A DNA stretch of 64,000 bases from Fasciola hepatica (taxonomy: Eukaryota > Platyhelminthes > Trematoda > Plagiorchiida > Fasciolidae). Where the stretch lies: positions 5,262,001-5,326,000 of the forward strand of contig CANUEZ040000163.1 in the NCBI GenBank assembly GCA_948099385.1, given 5' to 3'. Position 1 is the first letter of the stretch; the number at the start of each line of letters is the position of its first letter. The notes below the pieces were generated by a model, which did no database searches, had not been told where the DNA came from, and worked only from the letters and a program-made list of their open reading frames with translations. The translations under genes were made by a program, and so were the position numbers. This document shows positions 1-12,971 of this stretch, piece by piece.

Positions 1-116
1 CGTGTGATATTCCGTTGGATGAGGTCAGTCAGCTGCGCTGTCTCGTAATGGGTTTGAACCAGTTTAGTCCCTAATTTCGGCATATATAATGCACCTGATG
101 ATCAAGAGGCAAATGT

Positions 117-1290
117 ATGGTGACAATGTTTGGACACATTCTCATTTCAGTTAGTCTGACGATTGTGCTGATCAGAGGTAAGTGCAACATTGCCCCAAGT
201 TCATCAAGATTTATTTCGCTGTGAATGAATTTCTCCAAGTGGTCATTTGTCATATCTCTTTTCTGCAGGATCACCAATTACAAGCACAAATGAGCAGATT
301 CGATCAGTTGTGTACAAATGCATGAAGACGTTTCCGAATTGTCAGTTCAATCAAAGTAAGCACATGTAAACCGACCATACCATATGGACCGTGCAAGTAG
401 TGATCAGAACAAACCAATCGAGATGATGACGATGGAAGTTCACAGTCTAAATGTTCATGATGATGTTGTTGTGAGCGATGGATATTTCAAATGAATATTC
501 AAAATACTACAATAAATTTGATTGTAAAATTGCCTTGAGGGAGGTTACTCACGATAATCGAAAAATTGGCTTAATGAGTCTACCAACAGCGCTGTTATTA
601 CCATGATAACCTTCGCAATAATATTCAAAATACTTTGACTCTTTTAATCTCCCTATCTGTCGGAAGATATCACTGACGTTTTCAAACAGCCGCAAGTAAG
701 TGTTTATTTGCAAACCCCTCATTAGTCCAATGGTTATTGCAAATACGCAATTTTGCTGTCATGTTTCAACAAATGAGCATCTGAGCAATAAAATTATATA
801 CATTACAAAACCAGACACAATAAATCCAGAAGTTATGGAAGATGCTCTTTTTTAGGTAATGACATTGCTCAATGACGGAGCGAACGACTTCAATTCATTT
901 TGTCATTTTCTTTCTGAAAGATGTAAGTGTAACGTATAGCACAATAATTAGTCCATGTCAGAATACATATATATGGCATTTATTGAATAGAGCGATTGTC
1001 CTTGTTCGACAATGATTGATTGTTTGCCTGATTATCTGAATACTGAAAAGCTTGATCATAAAATTCCGTGGATTAATTTCCATTCTATTTTGCGAAAGCT
1101 TCTGTGTCGAGTCCCGTTTTTCTCACCATAGTTTAGAAAAGCACGTAGTTTTGTTCTCTATGCTCTGTTCACTTCCGTCCCTCCAATTCATCCTATTTTG
1201 TACTTGTCTGTTCCTTTGCTTTCAGGTGCAGGTGTGACGGATACCCAGCGTGTGGACAAACGGTACATGCGCATGCTTCGACTAGGTTAA
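117..1290 (+). CDS. Secreted myomodulin-like neuropeptide precursor, five exons
   Basis: Exons at 117-177, 269-355, 667-695, 856-922 and 1226-1290 join into one open frame of about 103 codons; exon-end phases 1, 1, 0, 1 agree at every junction and each donor reads GTAAGT or GTAAGC. Exon 1 encodes a hydrophobic signal peptide (ILISVSLTIVLI). ATGs at 117 and 126 are both in frame; 117 is used here. The middle holds four cysteines (KCM, NCQ, FCH, RCA), enough for two disulfides. The C-terminus reads DKRYMRMLRLG then stop: a KR cleavage site, then an octapeptide ending in glycine, the usual amide donor. Known: molluscan myomodulin A is PMSMLRL-amide, and flatworms have myomodulin-like precursors. 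Inference: the product is YMRMLRL-amide, released in the secretory pathway for neuromuscular signalling. The acceptor before exon 3 (CGGAAG) is the weakest border. Confidence 0.78.
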
Positions 1291-4200
1291 TCAGTCATAG
1301 TAATACGTGCATATCGATTGCATGGAATTTCCTCGTATCTTTTGCTCATTTAGTGGTAATTTGAATAAAAAGTAGCCCACATAAATATACGACTCTACTT
1401 GGCAACAAATATATTTCCTGTTTTTGAAGGGATACGGAAACGGAACCTGGATATGTATGTTGAATTATCTAATTTCGAGACTCGTAGAGAATAGAACAAT
1501 CGTACGGGCTTCTGTGTCATTTTGAAAAGATGTTTCAATTGATGTGTTGTTGCGTCTCATCAATTTTGGTTTACCTGGGCTCAGAGTTGCACCGAATAAT
1601 TTATTCTCATCACTACAATGTTCGGTTACCAAATGATCAGTGGATTTATTTATTTTGAGGGAATAAAAGATGAGTAATAATATACAAATCAGGTAACATT
1701 TCAGAAATATTGTAACCAGAAGTGAACATATCCCAACTAAAATTAGACGACTGGATAACCAACGTCATGCAAGTAAAAATAACTAATATGATTCTACAAG
1801 AATTAAGCTGGTTTGCTGTCAGTCAGTCTTTTGAAGTTACGTTTTGTGCCTGATTGTGGAAGAAGTACATACTGTACACCAGATAGAATCACAAAACTGT
1901 GAATTGCCCATGATAACTCTTGATGACGATTACTTTCATATTCAATGGAACTGCACGACACATCAGGTAGCTGATGAAGGCTATGACCCTAAGTGTCTCA
2001 GTCACTTTGGTGAGTTTCAATAATGTAATATTGAGATGTCTGGTATACAGTAAAATCCATCAATAGATGAAAATCACAGGGAAGTTCAAAGTAACCCTAA
2101 GGGCGATTTGGGTTTTTAGAACTCATGTTGACATTACAATGACTAGTGCAAGTAGCCTTCACAATTCAGCCCCAATGACAAAAAATGAATATGCAGAACG
2201 AGTGAGCTGCTGTTTGAAATAGAGTAAGGGAGAAACCAGCCGTTCGTGAACTTTGGAACGATGGTTAGACAATTGTGAATCAAAAAATGATAATTGTGAG
2301 TTCTGGGATGGTTATGAACGGTCTCAACGATATTAACAATACACGATAAAGCTACTTTCAGTGTTTTTTAATACGACTGTGCATGAGAACACTGGACAGG
2401 TTATACCCCATTGCCACAAAGCGTCACTGGACTATTCATGGTAACCGGCAACCAGACTGTGAGTCTTGGAGTGGAGAACCATAAAAAGGCCCAATAGGTC
2501 AGGTGTAGTAACGACCAGGAAGGCAATGGAATACTGTCTGTATTGACGAAAAGCACTTCCCGATCCGCTAATAAATACATAATAAACCATCATTCCTTGA
2601 AGGTCTAACCGGAATAATTCAGATACTGAGAAACCCTGACAAACCTCATGTTCGTTTTGCTTTTTAATGAGTGAGCCACGTATTCAATTCCGGTACCTTT
2701 ATAAAACATGCCGTAAAAGATTGTTTGCAGATAAAATGATTTTTATTATAAATCAGACATCAGTTACGGTTTTATCCTCTTCTTTGATCCACAGTATAAT
2801 TTCAGTTGTTCCTCTGGAAAAGGGGAAATAGGGCAATTTTTTTATATCGCCATTGGGTAGAGCGAACGAGGTCGTTTTTTTAAATTTTGGGCATTCTTTG
2901 GTAAACTAAATATAGCAACGACAGCTGTGGTTCACATTCGAAATGTCCACTGCTTCAAGTTGCACTAACAACGCAGTGCATCCCATTTCGAACATAGAAC
3001 ACTACAAAAATTTGCCAATCAGAGTCTCAATACGTTTTCCGTCCTTTTTTGTACTGGATATGCTTGAAACTAAAGATATTTCACAGCTTGGTTTCTCGCT
3101 ATTGTCGCAAAACAGATTAACAAATCCCGGCTTTTCAAAGGCAAGATTTACTTAGGTGGGAGTGTGGAGTAACGGGAAGTAAAACGGTTTCTGGTGAAAA
3201 ATGAGGTATCCGAAGTTCTAGACGTATTATTTTTGTATTTTTACTGGCTGGATTTTTATGTTCCAGTGTTACGCCTTCCTTGTCCGTTGACTGGAACGTA
3301 AGGTTATCTTCATATTTGAGCCATGGGGATCCCTGCAAGAAATTTCACTAGAGTTGATTGGTTGAACGAGAGTACGATTGTTGGTCGCAGCATAATCATC
3401 CCAGTTGCATTGAGCGCATCACGATTCAACAATCACGGTTTTGTACAAATTTGACAAGAAACGGAAAGACAAGGTGATACCAGTATCAGAAATACACTGA
3501 CATCCATAGAAACACCAGGTGCGAAAATTGGTGCCATATTTGTAAAAACCTTCGTTGGTACGCCGTCACTGAAACACAAGCTTTTGGAAGAATACTTGAT
3601 ACTGCTTCTGTGTATAAAATTTACCAAAACTGCAAACTCTACTTTACTGACTATACAGTGATAATATCTCCGACACCTTGTTGAATAAAATGAACGCAAT
3701 CTCACGAAACTAATTCTAATTCTCCTATGATCTTTTCATTGATGGACTACTATATAACTCTTTTGGGTTTTCGGTGACTTGATTATTATTATCGAGGCAT
3801 ATGATTCTGTATATATAAGTAAATGCTGGTTCCAAGCGCTGTAGTCCACTTTTCAAAATCAGTTACATATCAAGTGGGAAATCTAACCATCCAGATCAAA
3901 GCATAGGAAAAAGTATAGACACATGTATGAGCTCAATTAATATTATTCACGATATTCTGTTTATGAGTAGTCTCAGTTACAACACGGAAAACCCAGTTGA
4001 CTAGCACCTAATATACTGGACAAGTTTCATCAATTCCTAGTCACAACATCGATTCACAAAGCTTAGTGAAATTGACAATAAAGTTCTTAGGAAGTAACCA
4101 CAACTTGTAGTTTGATCGTCTTTAATTTGGTTCCTTGTATCTAGTTGTTCTGTACAGGCCAGCATTGTTTCAGCTTTATAAACCTAGAACCTATGAAATC

Positions 4201-7200
4201 AAATTGGAATATGAAAGAAAGAGTGGTCCAGAACTATGCCATTGTTCACTCGACCCTGGTGGTTACCAGGCAAATATTATTCAGCGAAAGCTTCCAAACT
4301 TCGTATGTCACTATTAGGGCTAGCGACAATATTAGCTTCTGAAATCTATAATCATACTGAAGAACGGGCCTGAACGAATAGTGGTCAGTATGAGACTGAA
4401 TGGTTAAAAGAACTTGTCTCGGTCCTTCTAAAATCAAAATTGTTCTCCAATCGTTCGATCTACAGAGGGTTATTTTTATATGTCTGTGTTGAACGGGGTA
4501 AGAATAAGTGCAAACCATCGATCTGCACTCACTTGTCTCGATAAACAAGAAGAGCCTCATTCAGAACTGTTTGAGGTCAACAGAACTGCAACCCAAAAAG
4601 TCTACTTCCAACTGAATTGTACCGATATTGATCATACTGTGAGAAAAAACGTTTACTTTCTCATATTCAAGTACATTTTGGTCAATGATATTTTCCGAGA
4701 AACAATAATTACTACGAGTGGTTAGTAAAAATAAAATGCGTTCACATGCACTTTGGACACCGTTGTTCTCTTGGTCGAATATTCTCAATATTGCAATACT
4801 GCAACTTTTGGTACATGTTCTACTCACGCGGTTCATATTGCCTCATATTCTTCTGTTTTTCCCTAAGAATATTTGTATTTTTTGCACCCAACGTTTGCAT
4901 ATATGTTTCGTTTAGACCATGAAATCTGGCCATTCTTTTGAGGCTCATATATTCTTTGTTTGAATGAAGCCTGTGATGCTTCTCTATTTTAAGCCACAGC
5001 CTTCGGTTACGCTTTTGAACTCACAAAATAATAAACGCGAGCGCGGAACTTGTTCTCGTTTGCATACTGATTGCCTTTAACTGCTTCCTGTGAAATTGCC
5101 TGCAACCTTCTCCGCCAATTTTCATTACCCGATACTGAGTGATTTGTTTGGCTGTAGTAAAATTATTATGGATTCTCTCCCTTAATCAGTTGCTGCTGTG
5201 GTGTATTGCTGTTTTTTTTCAAATGAATCCACCATAAGGACGTCAAGAAACCTGAAGGTGAAATTCATGTCTTCATTGAAGGAATCTGCTCAGCCAAACC
5301 AGAGTACATAAAGTTTACACTCCATTCATTTCGAAGATCTTAGACATTACCCCATTGCCTGGAAAAGAAGGTAAGCAAACAGGTAACTACATAGGTGAAT
5401 AAGTGAGTCTACAAACTTCGTGGACGCCTTCTAGGACTTGGTTATATAATGGTCTAATAAAGCGACAGCATCCATAGTGGACCTTTCTGGCTGATGAGCC
5501 AACAGAGGGGGACTGTTGGAAGATTTCATAGAGCAGTTCAAAAGTTTGAGAATGATGAGGTCTTTAAGTTTGTGACTAGTTGAAATAAGAAAATTACGAC
5601 GAATTCGTCTATCCACGAAATTAAAATTGCAAGTTTTGGGTATCCGAAAATCAGTGATTGGTCCCCAGGACAATCCTTTTTAAAAGAGGAGTGAATACAA
5701 CGGTCGAAGCAAGATAATCTTGCCTTGAATATGATGACCCTAAGCCATCAATAACTGAGATTAGTTTAGAAGTATGACGGATTCTAAGCATTCATTCTTT
5801 GAGAAATTGGGTATTGCCACGCCACCTCCTGGAATAACTGCAATTGGATCGGTAGATAAATGCACCTTTCGTAAAACCAAAGTCCAAAAAACAGTTCATT
5901 TATTTGGTTTTCTTCCCCAGAAATATCTATTACTTTGCCACAGTCTGTTACCATTGTAGCCACATAACAGATGAATAGCACGCAGTGTGCCAGTGTTTTT
6001 GACTACTTCCATCGTTACCAGAGGACTATCTTTCTTTTGTGTTTTTCCCCGGGCTTCGTGGAAAGTATTGTACCGTTTTCATAACGATTTCAGCACAAGT
6101 TAAAAATTGAATTAGGATTCTCTACGTAACGTCGAACACTAGTGCTCAGTGAAGATTTGAAGGGAAACCAGATAATGTGCAGAAAATGGAGCTTTGAAGG
6201 AGACCATTTTTTGTCATAAGAAAACATTTTGGAGGTTGATTTTGATTTGGCACGCAGTTCCAAGGAGAATAATTTACGATGACTGGTGATTATGCTGTCT
6301 AAAACAGACATTTCTTTGACTAGAGGGAAGCAAAGATCAGTCAGAGCAGCAGTTGTAAGTGTTTTTGGTAAAGCATAAATACAATTACCTATGACAGTGT
6401 TCGAATTTGAATATAATAAAGGGAGAAATGAAGACAAAAAGGCGTGTGTCAGAATGACGGAACCGTGCAGTGACTTCTATTTGGTACGTGATAAGATGAA
6501 ACTCTTATGCCGAGGATATTTATATGACAGTGAATAATTATACGATCAATACCGTTTATCGAATGGGCGTGAATACCTCCCGACCTGCCGTTCTGGGTGG
6601 ATTTGACTTAATTAACCATCTTGTATTCAGTTTCTTCTTCGAGGAATTCCTTTCCTGTCCGGTGTAACTTGAAGCATCTTATGAACACGAGTGAGTTAGC
6701 AGCAAGTGGGCTTATGGATGATCCTAAGAAAAAAATCATTCACCTGTGAAAATGAATACGTAAACGAAAAATAAGGGTTATGTCTTCGATGTTTAGGGAG
6801 AGAGAATATGTGCTCGTAGTGAAAAATGATGGGATACATTTTAAAGAGTGGCACACTTATAAGTAGCCTGGCAGCCAACGCGGAGGAGTTTTCTTGGATC
6901 AAATGAAAAATCCTGGATGTCCGAGTGATTAAATTCTATTAAGCAGAAGACTCATTAGTCCGGGTGAGTAGAGGGACTTCGAATCGTCAATGGCGAAGTT
7001 CAGTGGCCGTGGCTAGCCAATGACTTTCATTGGATCTGTCGGCGATGAGCACGTATGTGCGGCGCAGCACATCAAAGGGGGCCCGTGCGCACCAAGCCAA
7101 CTCCGGATAATTTGTTTATCGACAGGAGACACGTCTCATTTCAAGCGAATAGAAGTGCTTTATGCGCTGCAAAGATCAACCATACACAACACTCTTGACT

Positions 7201-7475
7201 GATTGTGTCCAGCAGCATTCTGATTAGGAACAACAAGCTTTGGTCAACGTTCAATATGGGTGTCATGTTACAAATATAAGAAGGGTTGAACTACTGATAC
7301 TCTTACTTCTGGAGTTGCATTTTGATATTCTAGAAAAAGCAAATTCACAGTGTTCTGCTTTTGGCATTTGGTCTGCTTCCCGTGATTGTCCAAAGTGTAC
7401 AAATTTCGGATAAATAATCTCCGATAATATAATATTAGCTAGCTAAACACATCCGTTTTAATATAACTCATTCAG
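1291..7475. other. Intergenic or intronic stretch, no supported gene
   Basis: AT-rich sequence with scattered short open frames on both strands. The best candidate is an open stretch at about 1870-2010 (+) ending at a GTGAGT donor, containing residues YDPKCLSHF, but no acceptor or partner exon was found. Open frames at 4140-4900 occur on both strands and none has consistent splice borders. Confidence 0.4.
1364..1369 (+). terminator. Polyadenylation signal of the neuropeptide gene
   Basis: AATAAA lies 74 nt after the TAA at 1288-1290, the expected place for 3' end formation of the preceding gene. Confidence 0.55.
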
Positions 7476-7668
7476 TTCGAAACCTTGAAGTCCATATTGA
7501 AAAGGGGATCGATGAGGCAAAAGCAATTTTAGTACGGCGTTCTGAGTACGTGCATGAGGTTATGTTGGCTTGCGTTAACCAGCGAAAAGACTTTCAGTTA
7601 AGCAAACTTCATCGTGTTCTACAAGAATTCATTTGTTCTCAAATGAGACCAATTGTCACTGATAGATA
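7476..7668 (+). other. Candidate coding exon, unidentified
   Basis: After a CAG acceptor ending at 7475 one frame stays open for 63 codons to TAA at 7666-7668. The charged translation includes EKGIDEAKAILVRRSEYVHE and, further on, KDFQLSKLHRVLQEF. A GTACGT donor could end the exon near 7544. The KDF..KLH..L segment, with its DNA, resembles exon 3 of the gene at 12972-13959 (EDFLRKLHGIL), suggesting a diverged paralogous exon. No start or partner exon was established. Confidence 0.3.
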
Positions 7669-8232
7669 ACTTCATTATCTTTTGCACATCGAGTCTGTCA
7701 CTGGTATTTGCAGGTTGGAAAACACTCTAAAAAAGATGATTTATGTTTGGGGGCAAGAAATTCAATAGAGATTTCCTAAAATAGCATCGTACATCGCTGC
7801 GGTAGTGACATTGACAAAATCTATAATGAAAACATAAGACAGTTCTTTTGATATTGATTTTGATAATCTCGATGACAACGCAGTCAAAGTGGCTGCTGAA
7901 CATCCTAGCCGGAAACCCTGATTCACAACAGCGATGTGTTGAATAGTGATTGCTTTATTACCTCACTATTAACCTGTCAATCAACCATAGTACTTGAACG
8001 TGCGTACCACTGAGATTCGTTCAAGACAGTGGTCACGTGTATATTTCTCCCTTGCATTCTACTTCTATTTTTATGTTCTAATTAATTATATTTTTGCACA
8101 AGTGATACTTTTTGTGGTAAAACGAATATCTCGCATGGCAGGATGTGCCAGAGAATGAGGGGTAAAAACCTCGTAGTATGGGAAAACGGTATGATTCATC
8201 GTGAATTTACCTACCTAAAGCATCCTCCGTGG

Positions 8233-8234
<2 letters not shown>

Positions 8235-8283
<49 letters not shown>
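8235..8283. repeat. (TA)n tract
   Basis: Uninterrupted TA dinucleotides for about 48 bp. Open frames crossing it (runs of YIYIYI) are artefacts. Confidence 0.95.
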
Positions 8284-8286
<3 letters not shown>

Positions 8287-8514
8287 CTAGGGTATAATTT
8301 GAGTCGTCTGGAGTTTGAATGGATACACTTTATTGAAGAGCTGACAAATGAATCACTACTGTCATTTCTGATATAACATCAGGGTGTATAAGTAAGACGG
8401 CAAGTAGGCAGAGGGATGCCGGGTACGCATATACGATGAGTGGCAACCACCACGAAACCGGTCTTTTGCTGCCAGGGAAATTTCGTCCACAGGTCTACAC
8501 ACTACTTTCTATCA

Positions 8515-8531
8515 ATATATATATATATATA
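8515..8531. repeat. Short (TA)n tract
   Basis: About 16 bp of TA dinucleotides, just downstream of the hammerhead-like motif near 8425. Confidence 0.85.
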
Positions 8532-8904
8532 ACGTCAGTAGTAACACAAATTAGTATACAATGAATTAGAATTTCAATAGAATGTTCACCTGTGTCACTG
8601 ATTGGGTAATTTAGTGGCACCTACTCAGAACTTGATTTAAAATGTACTTAGATAATTACCATCAAATACGTGTCAAGTTGGTTCTCAATATGGGAATCAG
8701 AGAGCTTGTTCACTGGACTATCAAACTGATTGTGTGAGGTAAAACGTGAAGGAGAGACTCGTTTTACCGAAACGGATGGGTGATCGGAAAAATACATGAC
8801 TGAGGGTGAGCCGATGAACGAATGGGTGGGTAGGTATATACGTGGACTGACAGGTAACTCATTGAGTATGTTAGTGCGTAATAGCCCATTCAAACAGTGA
8901 TCAT

Positions 8905-8906
<2 letters not shown>

Positions 8907-8973
<67 letters not shown>

Positions 8974-8977
8974 TATT
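8907..8977. repeat. (TA)n tract, slightly interrupted
   Basis: About 70 bp of TA dinucleotides with a few G and T interruptions near the 3' end. Confidence 0.93.
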
Positions 8978-9160
8978 TATATAAACAGCTAACTGTTCTC
9001 GTGAATCATCTGTTCAGTTGCACTGAGAGAACACGAACTGTCTTTGCCGTGGGACACGGATAAGTCTAAGAAACATCCTTTGCCAAAATATAATTGTGAA
9101 ATATGTTCTATTATAGTAAGATCTATCTTGGGGATTTTTATTTTTTTCTTATTTACACAG

Positions 9161-10283
9161 CAACACCAAAGACGGCTGGTAAGCTCTACAAGGAGATTTA
9201 TCCAGGGCTAACCAAAGGAAAGAATGGTAAAATAATTTGTAATTTCCAACCCCAATGATCAGATGTGTGTGACCGGATGAGCAGCTTAGCTGATGAGCGA
9301 GAGGCGTGATCGCAATACAGAATCAATACCATGGATCCCGCCAGTATTATCTCTCAGACATTGCAAGTGCAATTTCTCGATTTTGCAATCAATAATGGGA
9401 GACTTCGATGTTGTTGCTTTAGGAAAGCTGATCACGTATTTCTGGACCCATTAAAATTTGAATAAAGGGTGATCAAAAAGCTGAATTATTATTGATTCAA
9501 TCAGCGAGTCCGATACGGAGTGAATATGTCAACAACGTAGTCAGCAATCTGGGAAATTATGAAGTCAAAAATGACAGGATGAGGGAGTAAATGCACGTGA
9601 ATTTGAAAAATGGAGGGGCGAAATGACTGAGAAATAAAAGTTTTCATGAACATTTTCAGCCGATGTCTGACAATATTATCAAACTTTTCTATTTGCTCTG
9701 AAATAAACTGACAACATCTACTGGCAATAACATTCTGGTCGTACCTTCACCTAGAAAATGTACCGCGGGTTTGCATTATCATCCAGGATACACGTCTTAT
9801 GTTAACCTATCTTGCAAGTATTGTGCTTTATTGCGAACTCAACAGTGGTTTTGGTAATTTTCTACCTTGTGTATGCACTGTACACATTTTTTCACAAATT
9901 TCGACATAGAAAATTTCGTTTTTTTTCTGTAAATAAATGTTCACCGGACCATGAAAGCATGAATAACGGTTAGAACGGTGTTGCATAAGGATCACTCTTT
10001 GGCAGTCTCAAGAAGCTTCAAACCGTCAAGGAATGAAATTCTACGAAAAGTTAACCATTGACGGCTAGTCGAGCGAATAATGCGAAATAAAGGGCGCAAA
10101 CTGTCTTTGGAAGCTTCAAGAGGGGATTTTTATTCAACTGAATAAATAATTGACCCATGACGATTCTAATGCATTCATCGTATAAAGGCTGATGTGGATA
10201 GCATGAGTCCTTTGGTGGGCAACCTTAGACCTTGTTCACGGTTAACTTCTATTTTACACTTTCAGTGCCGTTCAAGCTATATA

Positions 10284-10350
<67 letters not shown>

Positions 10351-12153
10351 TCGAAGTCGTCATAAAGAACCCCAGACCAAGAGTATTTTCTGGGATAAAA
10401 GTATGCAGATAGAATCTGCAAATAGAGTGATCCCTAGCAGCGTCAAATTCCGCTCAAAACCGTCATTCAGGTTGCCTGACATTTTTGGTCGTCTGTGACT
10501 CATATAAGGAAATAGTCTTCGTATATAATACGATTCATCATGGAAGAAAGCGGGCCTAGTTGTCATGTCACTGATCGGAATCACTTTCAGCAGGACAGAT
10601 CTACGGAGCCCTGAGTGAGATTGCAGTTCGAGATCAATGATTGATGGTGGAACGTCTGACCACCACCGGCCTGCACGATATGACTCTTGACGGCTCAATC
10701 AACGTCGAAATCACCTGATGCATCTTCCGCGTTCCACTCACTGAACTGAAAGATGACAGTACGTCATTGACAAAGCGATGAAAACTTAGAATGGACGTCT
10801 TTTCTTTTGGAAATCTAAGTGGAAAACGTTACCCCAAAACCTACAAAGCTTGTTTCTCAAAAGTTATATGCTGTAGATAAGTGAATGACATATAAGATCA
10901 ATCGTGCATGTTCTAAGCCTCACCCACCTTTGGAAGTGATGTGCTAACTTGATGGCTGTTACATCCATATTAGGAAGCATCAGTTCTGTTCTCAGCTGAA
11001 CTTCAGTGCGTGGGCATAGGCACCATTGGTCATGCTCACCAGAGGTGACTGAGCTGTACAGTTGTATTATGGTTTTCGGTAGCGTGGTTCATTGTTGATG
11101 GCGCTGGATGAATCATAGTGTACGAGAATCAAGACAAATAATATTTCTGTTGATAACGTTTCGAAAAATATAGGGAACAATTCCAAATAGTTTATGACTT
11201 AAAGTGTTCCACCAAATATGAATCATAATTGCTGGCCCAAAGTTTGACGTTGTTAGATACGGGAAATCTTTGGCAGCCTCAAAAACTGGTAAGCCTTTAT
11301 TAAGGAAAGCACCTGTAAAAATTAAGTCTCTATGGGTCAAATGATAAATAAAGAGATCAAACCTAATTATTACCCAAAACTATGAGAACGTTTACTTAAT
11401 CATTTGTTTTATATATGAATTTCTATGTGTTTGCAGTTAGGTATGAATGAAGGCAATTGAGCACATACACTCCTGTTTTCAAACAAATAGATATTCCATA
11501 TTTATTGTTACTTCTAGATACCTTTCACTGTATATAGCAACTTTGTGTGTGATTCCATCAAATGATTGGGAAATAGGTTATTTTTACTCATGGTCACCAA
11601 CGTCGGTCTGTCAACAAAATCTGTTTGTCGTACCTACCTTTTCAGTAGGACTTATTGTGGAGGGCAAGCTATCAGAATAACACGTTTTCTCGAAAAATAA
11701 TTTTGTTTGAATAGAGTTCTTGCGCTCGATTCTATCCAAATTTTTTCTAAGATCGAGGTCAATTCAAAATGCCGGACTGAAATTTGGATTCTTACTTGAA
11801 GAAAAACGGAGACTGTTCTCATTTTTAGTGTTTTTCACTTTCAGAGTGTTTGTTCCTGCTAATAGCATGCACAGAATCTTGAAAGCGTCTAGTGAATTGT
11901 TCTTTTCATTTAACCGTACTGTAATTTCGAGTTACTGCGCCATAAAATCCCATAAAGTATTGTCACTTTCGCGGTACATAACGATTCGCAAATGGACACA
12001 CAAATCTAGCGAATTCTGCTCTCTACCTGTTCCCTGAAAAAGAGTAAATGATGCACATTTTTTCTTGTTTGTTTCCCAGATACAACAGATCAACTAAAAA
12101 CGGTTATACCAAAACTGGAGGAAGCAATGGCTTCCGTTGAAGCACAGAGTTAA
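9161..12153 (+). CDS. 3' end of an unidentified multi-exon gene (last two exons)
   Basis: Exon 9161-9226 follows a strong acceptor (T-rich run, then ACACAG), is open in one phase only and ends at a GTAAAA donor: 66 nt, phase 1 to 1, encoding TPKTAGKLYKEIYPGLTKGK. Exon 12080-12153 follows TTGTTTGTTTCCCAG, begins in phase 1 and ends at TAA, encoding LKTVIPKLEEAMASVEAQS. The junction codon is G+AT (Asp). AATAAA follows at 12237. The C-terminus is predicted to be helical and charged. Upstream exons were not found with confidence; the open stretch at 7476 is one possibility. The product is not recognised. Confidence 0.5.
10281..10349. repeat. (TA)n tract
   Basis: About 65 bp of TA dinucleotides inside the long intron between 9226 and 12080. 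It inflates several spurious open frames. Confidence 0.95.
10985..11122 (+). mobile_element. Fragment of a tRNA-related SINE (3' half)
   Basis: The stretch from GCTGTACAGT near 11052 to the GATGAATCAT near 11110 aligns by eye, in order, with the end of the SINE at 42600-42885. The hammerhead core expected just upstream is not recognisable here, so this is a decayed or truncated copy. It lies within the 9226-12080 intron. Confidence 0.5.
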
Positions 12154-12236
12154 TATTTTTCGCACACCATTTTCTTCAGCGTTTTATTTTAGCTAGATGT
12201 TATGGAATATCATTGAAGAATGGCTTAGAGCATTTC

Positions 12237-12242
12237 AATAAA
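12237..12242 (+). terminator. Polyadenylation signal
   Basis: AATAAA 84 nt after the stop codon at 12151-12153, consistent with the 3' end of that gene. Confidence 0.5.
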
Positions 12243-12971
12243 ATAACAGTTCTTACTGTGTAATATCCCTGTAATTGTGTCTTGTTTGATTTCTACGTAT
12301 TTGATTTCCCACATCTGTTGATACAACGCGTGCCATATTCACTGTATGCACGGTAAATCTACTGACAAGAAGTGGGTTTATGTTTTCAATAATAACGATT
12401 TCAAAGGCTATTGTAAATTATATAAAAGTAATTGGTACTTCCTTTTAGAATAACCCTGCTACATTCTCGCGGAACTAATGTGTAGAATGTAGGATCAAGT
12501 AGTGTTGCATTTTCCACCTACACCAATAATCCGGTTTCCACTGCGTATCTGTTTCGTTGTACCGTTGTCACTTTGAAGGTCATTCGGCATTTACCCTCTC
12601 AGCCAGAAGAGCGGCATTGGGTAATTAATAAATTCTTGTCAGATTATTTATCTTTCGTTTCTATGGCAAAGCTCACTCCACGCAGTTTCATGTTAGTTAC
12701 ACTGAAAACCTTCTTCAGACAGGCCTTTCGTAAGAATTACCACAACACTGTTTCGTCTTGAATCAAAAGTGCACGCAAGGTTCACCTCAGTGAAGTACGT
12801 TTTAGGGTTTTATTGATCGCCGGCATACGAAGCGTCATATGCGAATGGTAGTTCCATCACTGGGTGCATTCCAAATATTTCAGTTTCTCCTTTTTTATGT
12901 CCTACTTTTCGTAGTGGAAGTACTAGAAGCCGTTTATCGGTGTACCTGTAGACCATTTCATTTTGGACAAA

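Noticed and set aside
1870..2010. Open stretch ending in YDPKCLSHF at a GTGAGT donor
   Set aside because: No acceptor and no partner exon; a run this long is expected by chance.
9290..9330. CTGATGAG as a hammerhead core
   Set aside because: No GAAAC box or closing stem follows; the same applies to CTGATGAG near 5495 and 19934.
9331..9469. MDPASIIS open frame resembling the MDPETVIS start at 12972
   Set aside because: It has no donor in a usable phase and shares only a few residues; probably coincidence.
10194..10498. Overlapping open frames rich in YIYIYI
   Set aside because: They are only translations of the (TA)n tract; the same holds at 8143-8376 and 51343-51669.
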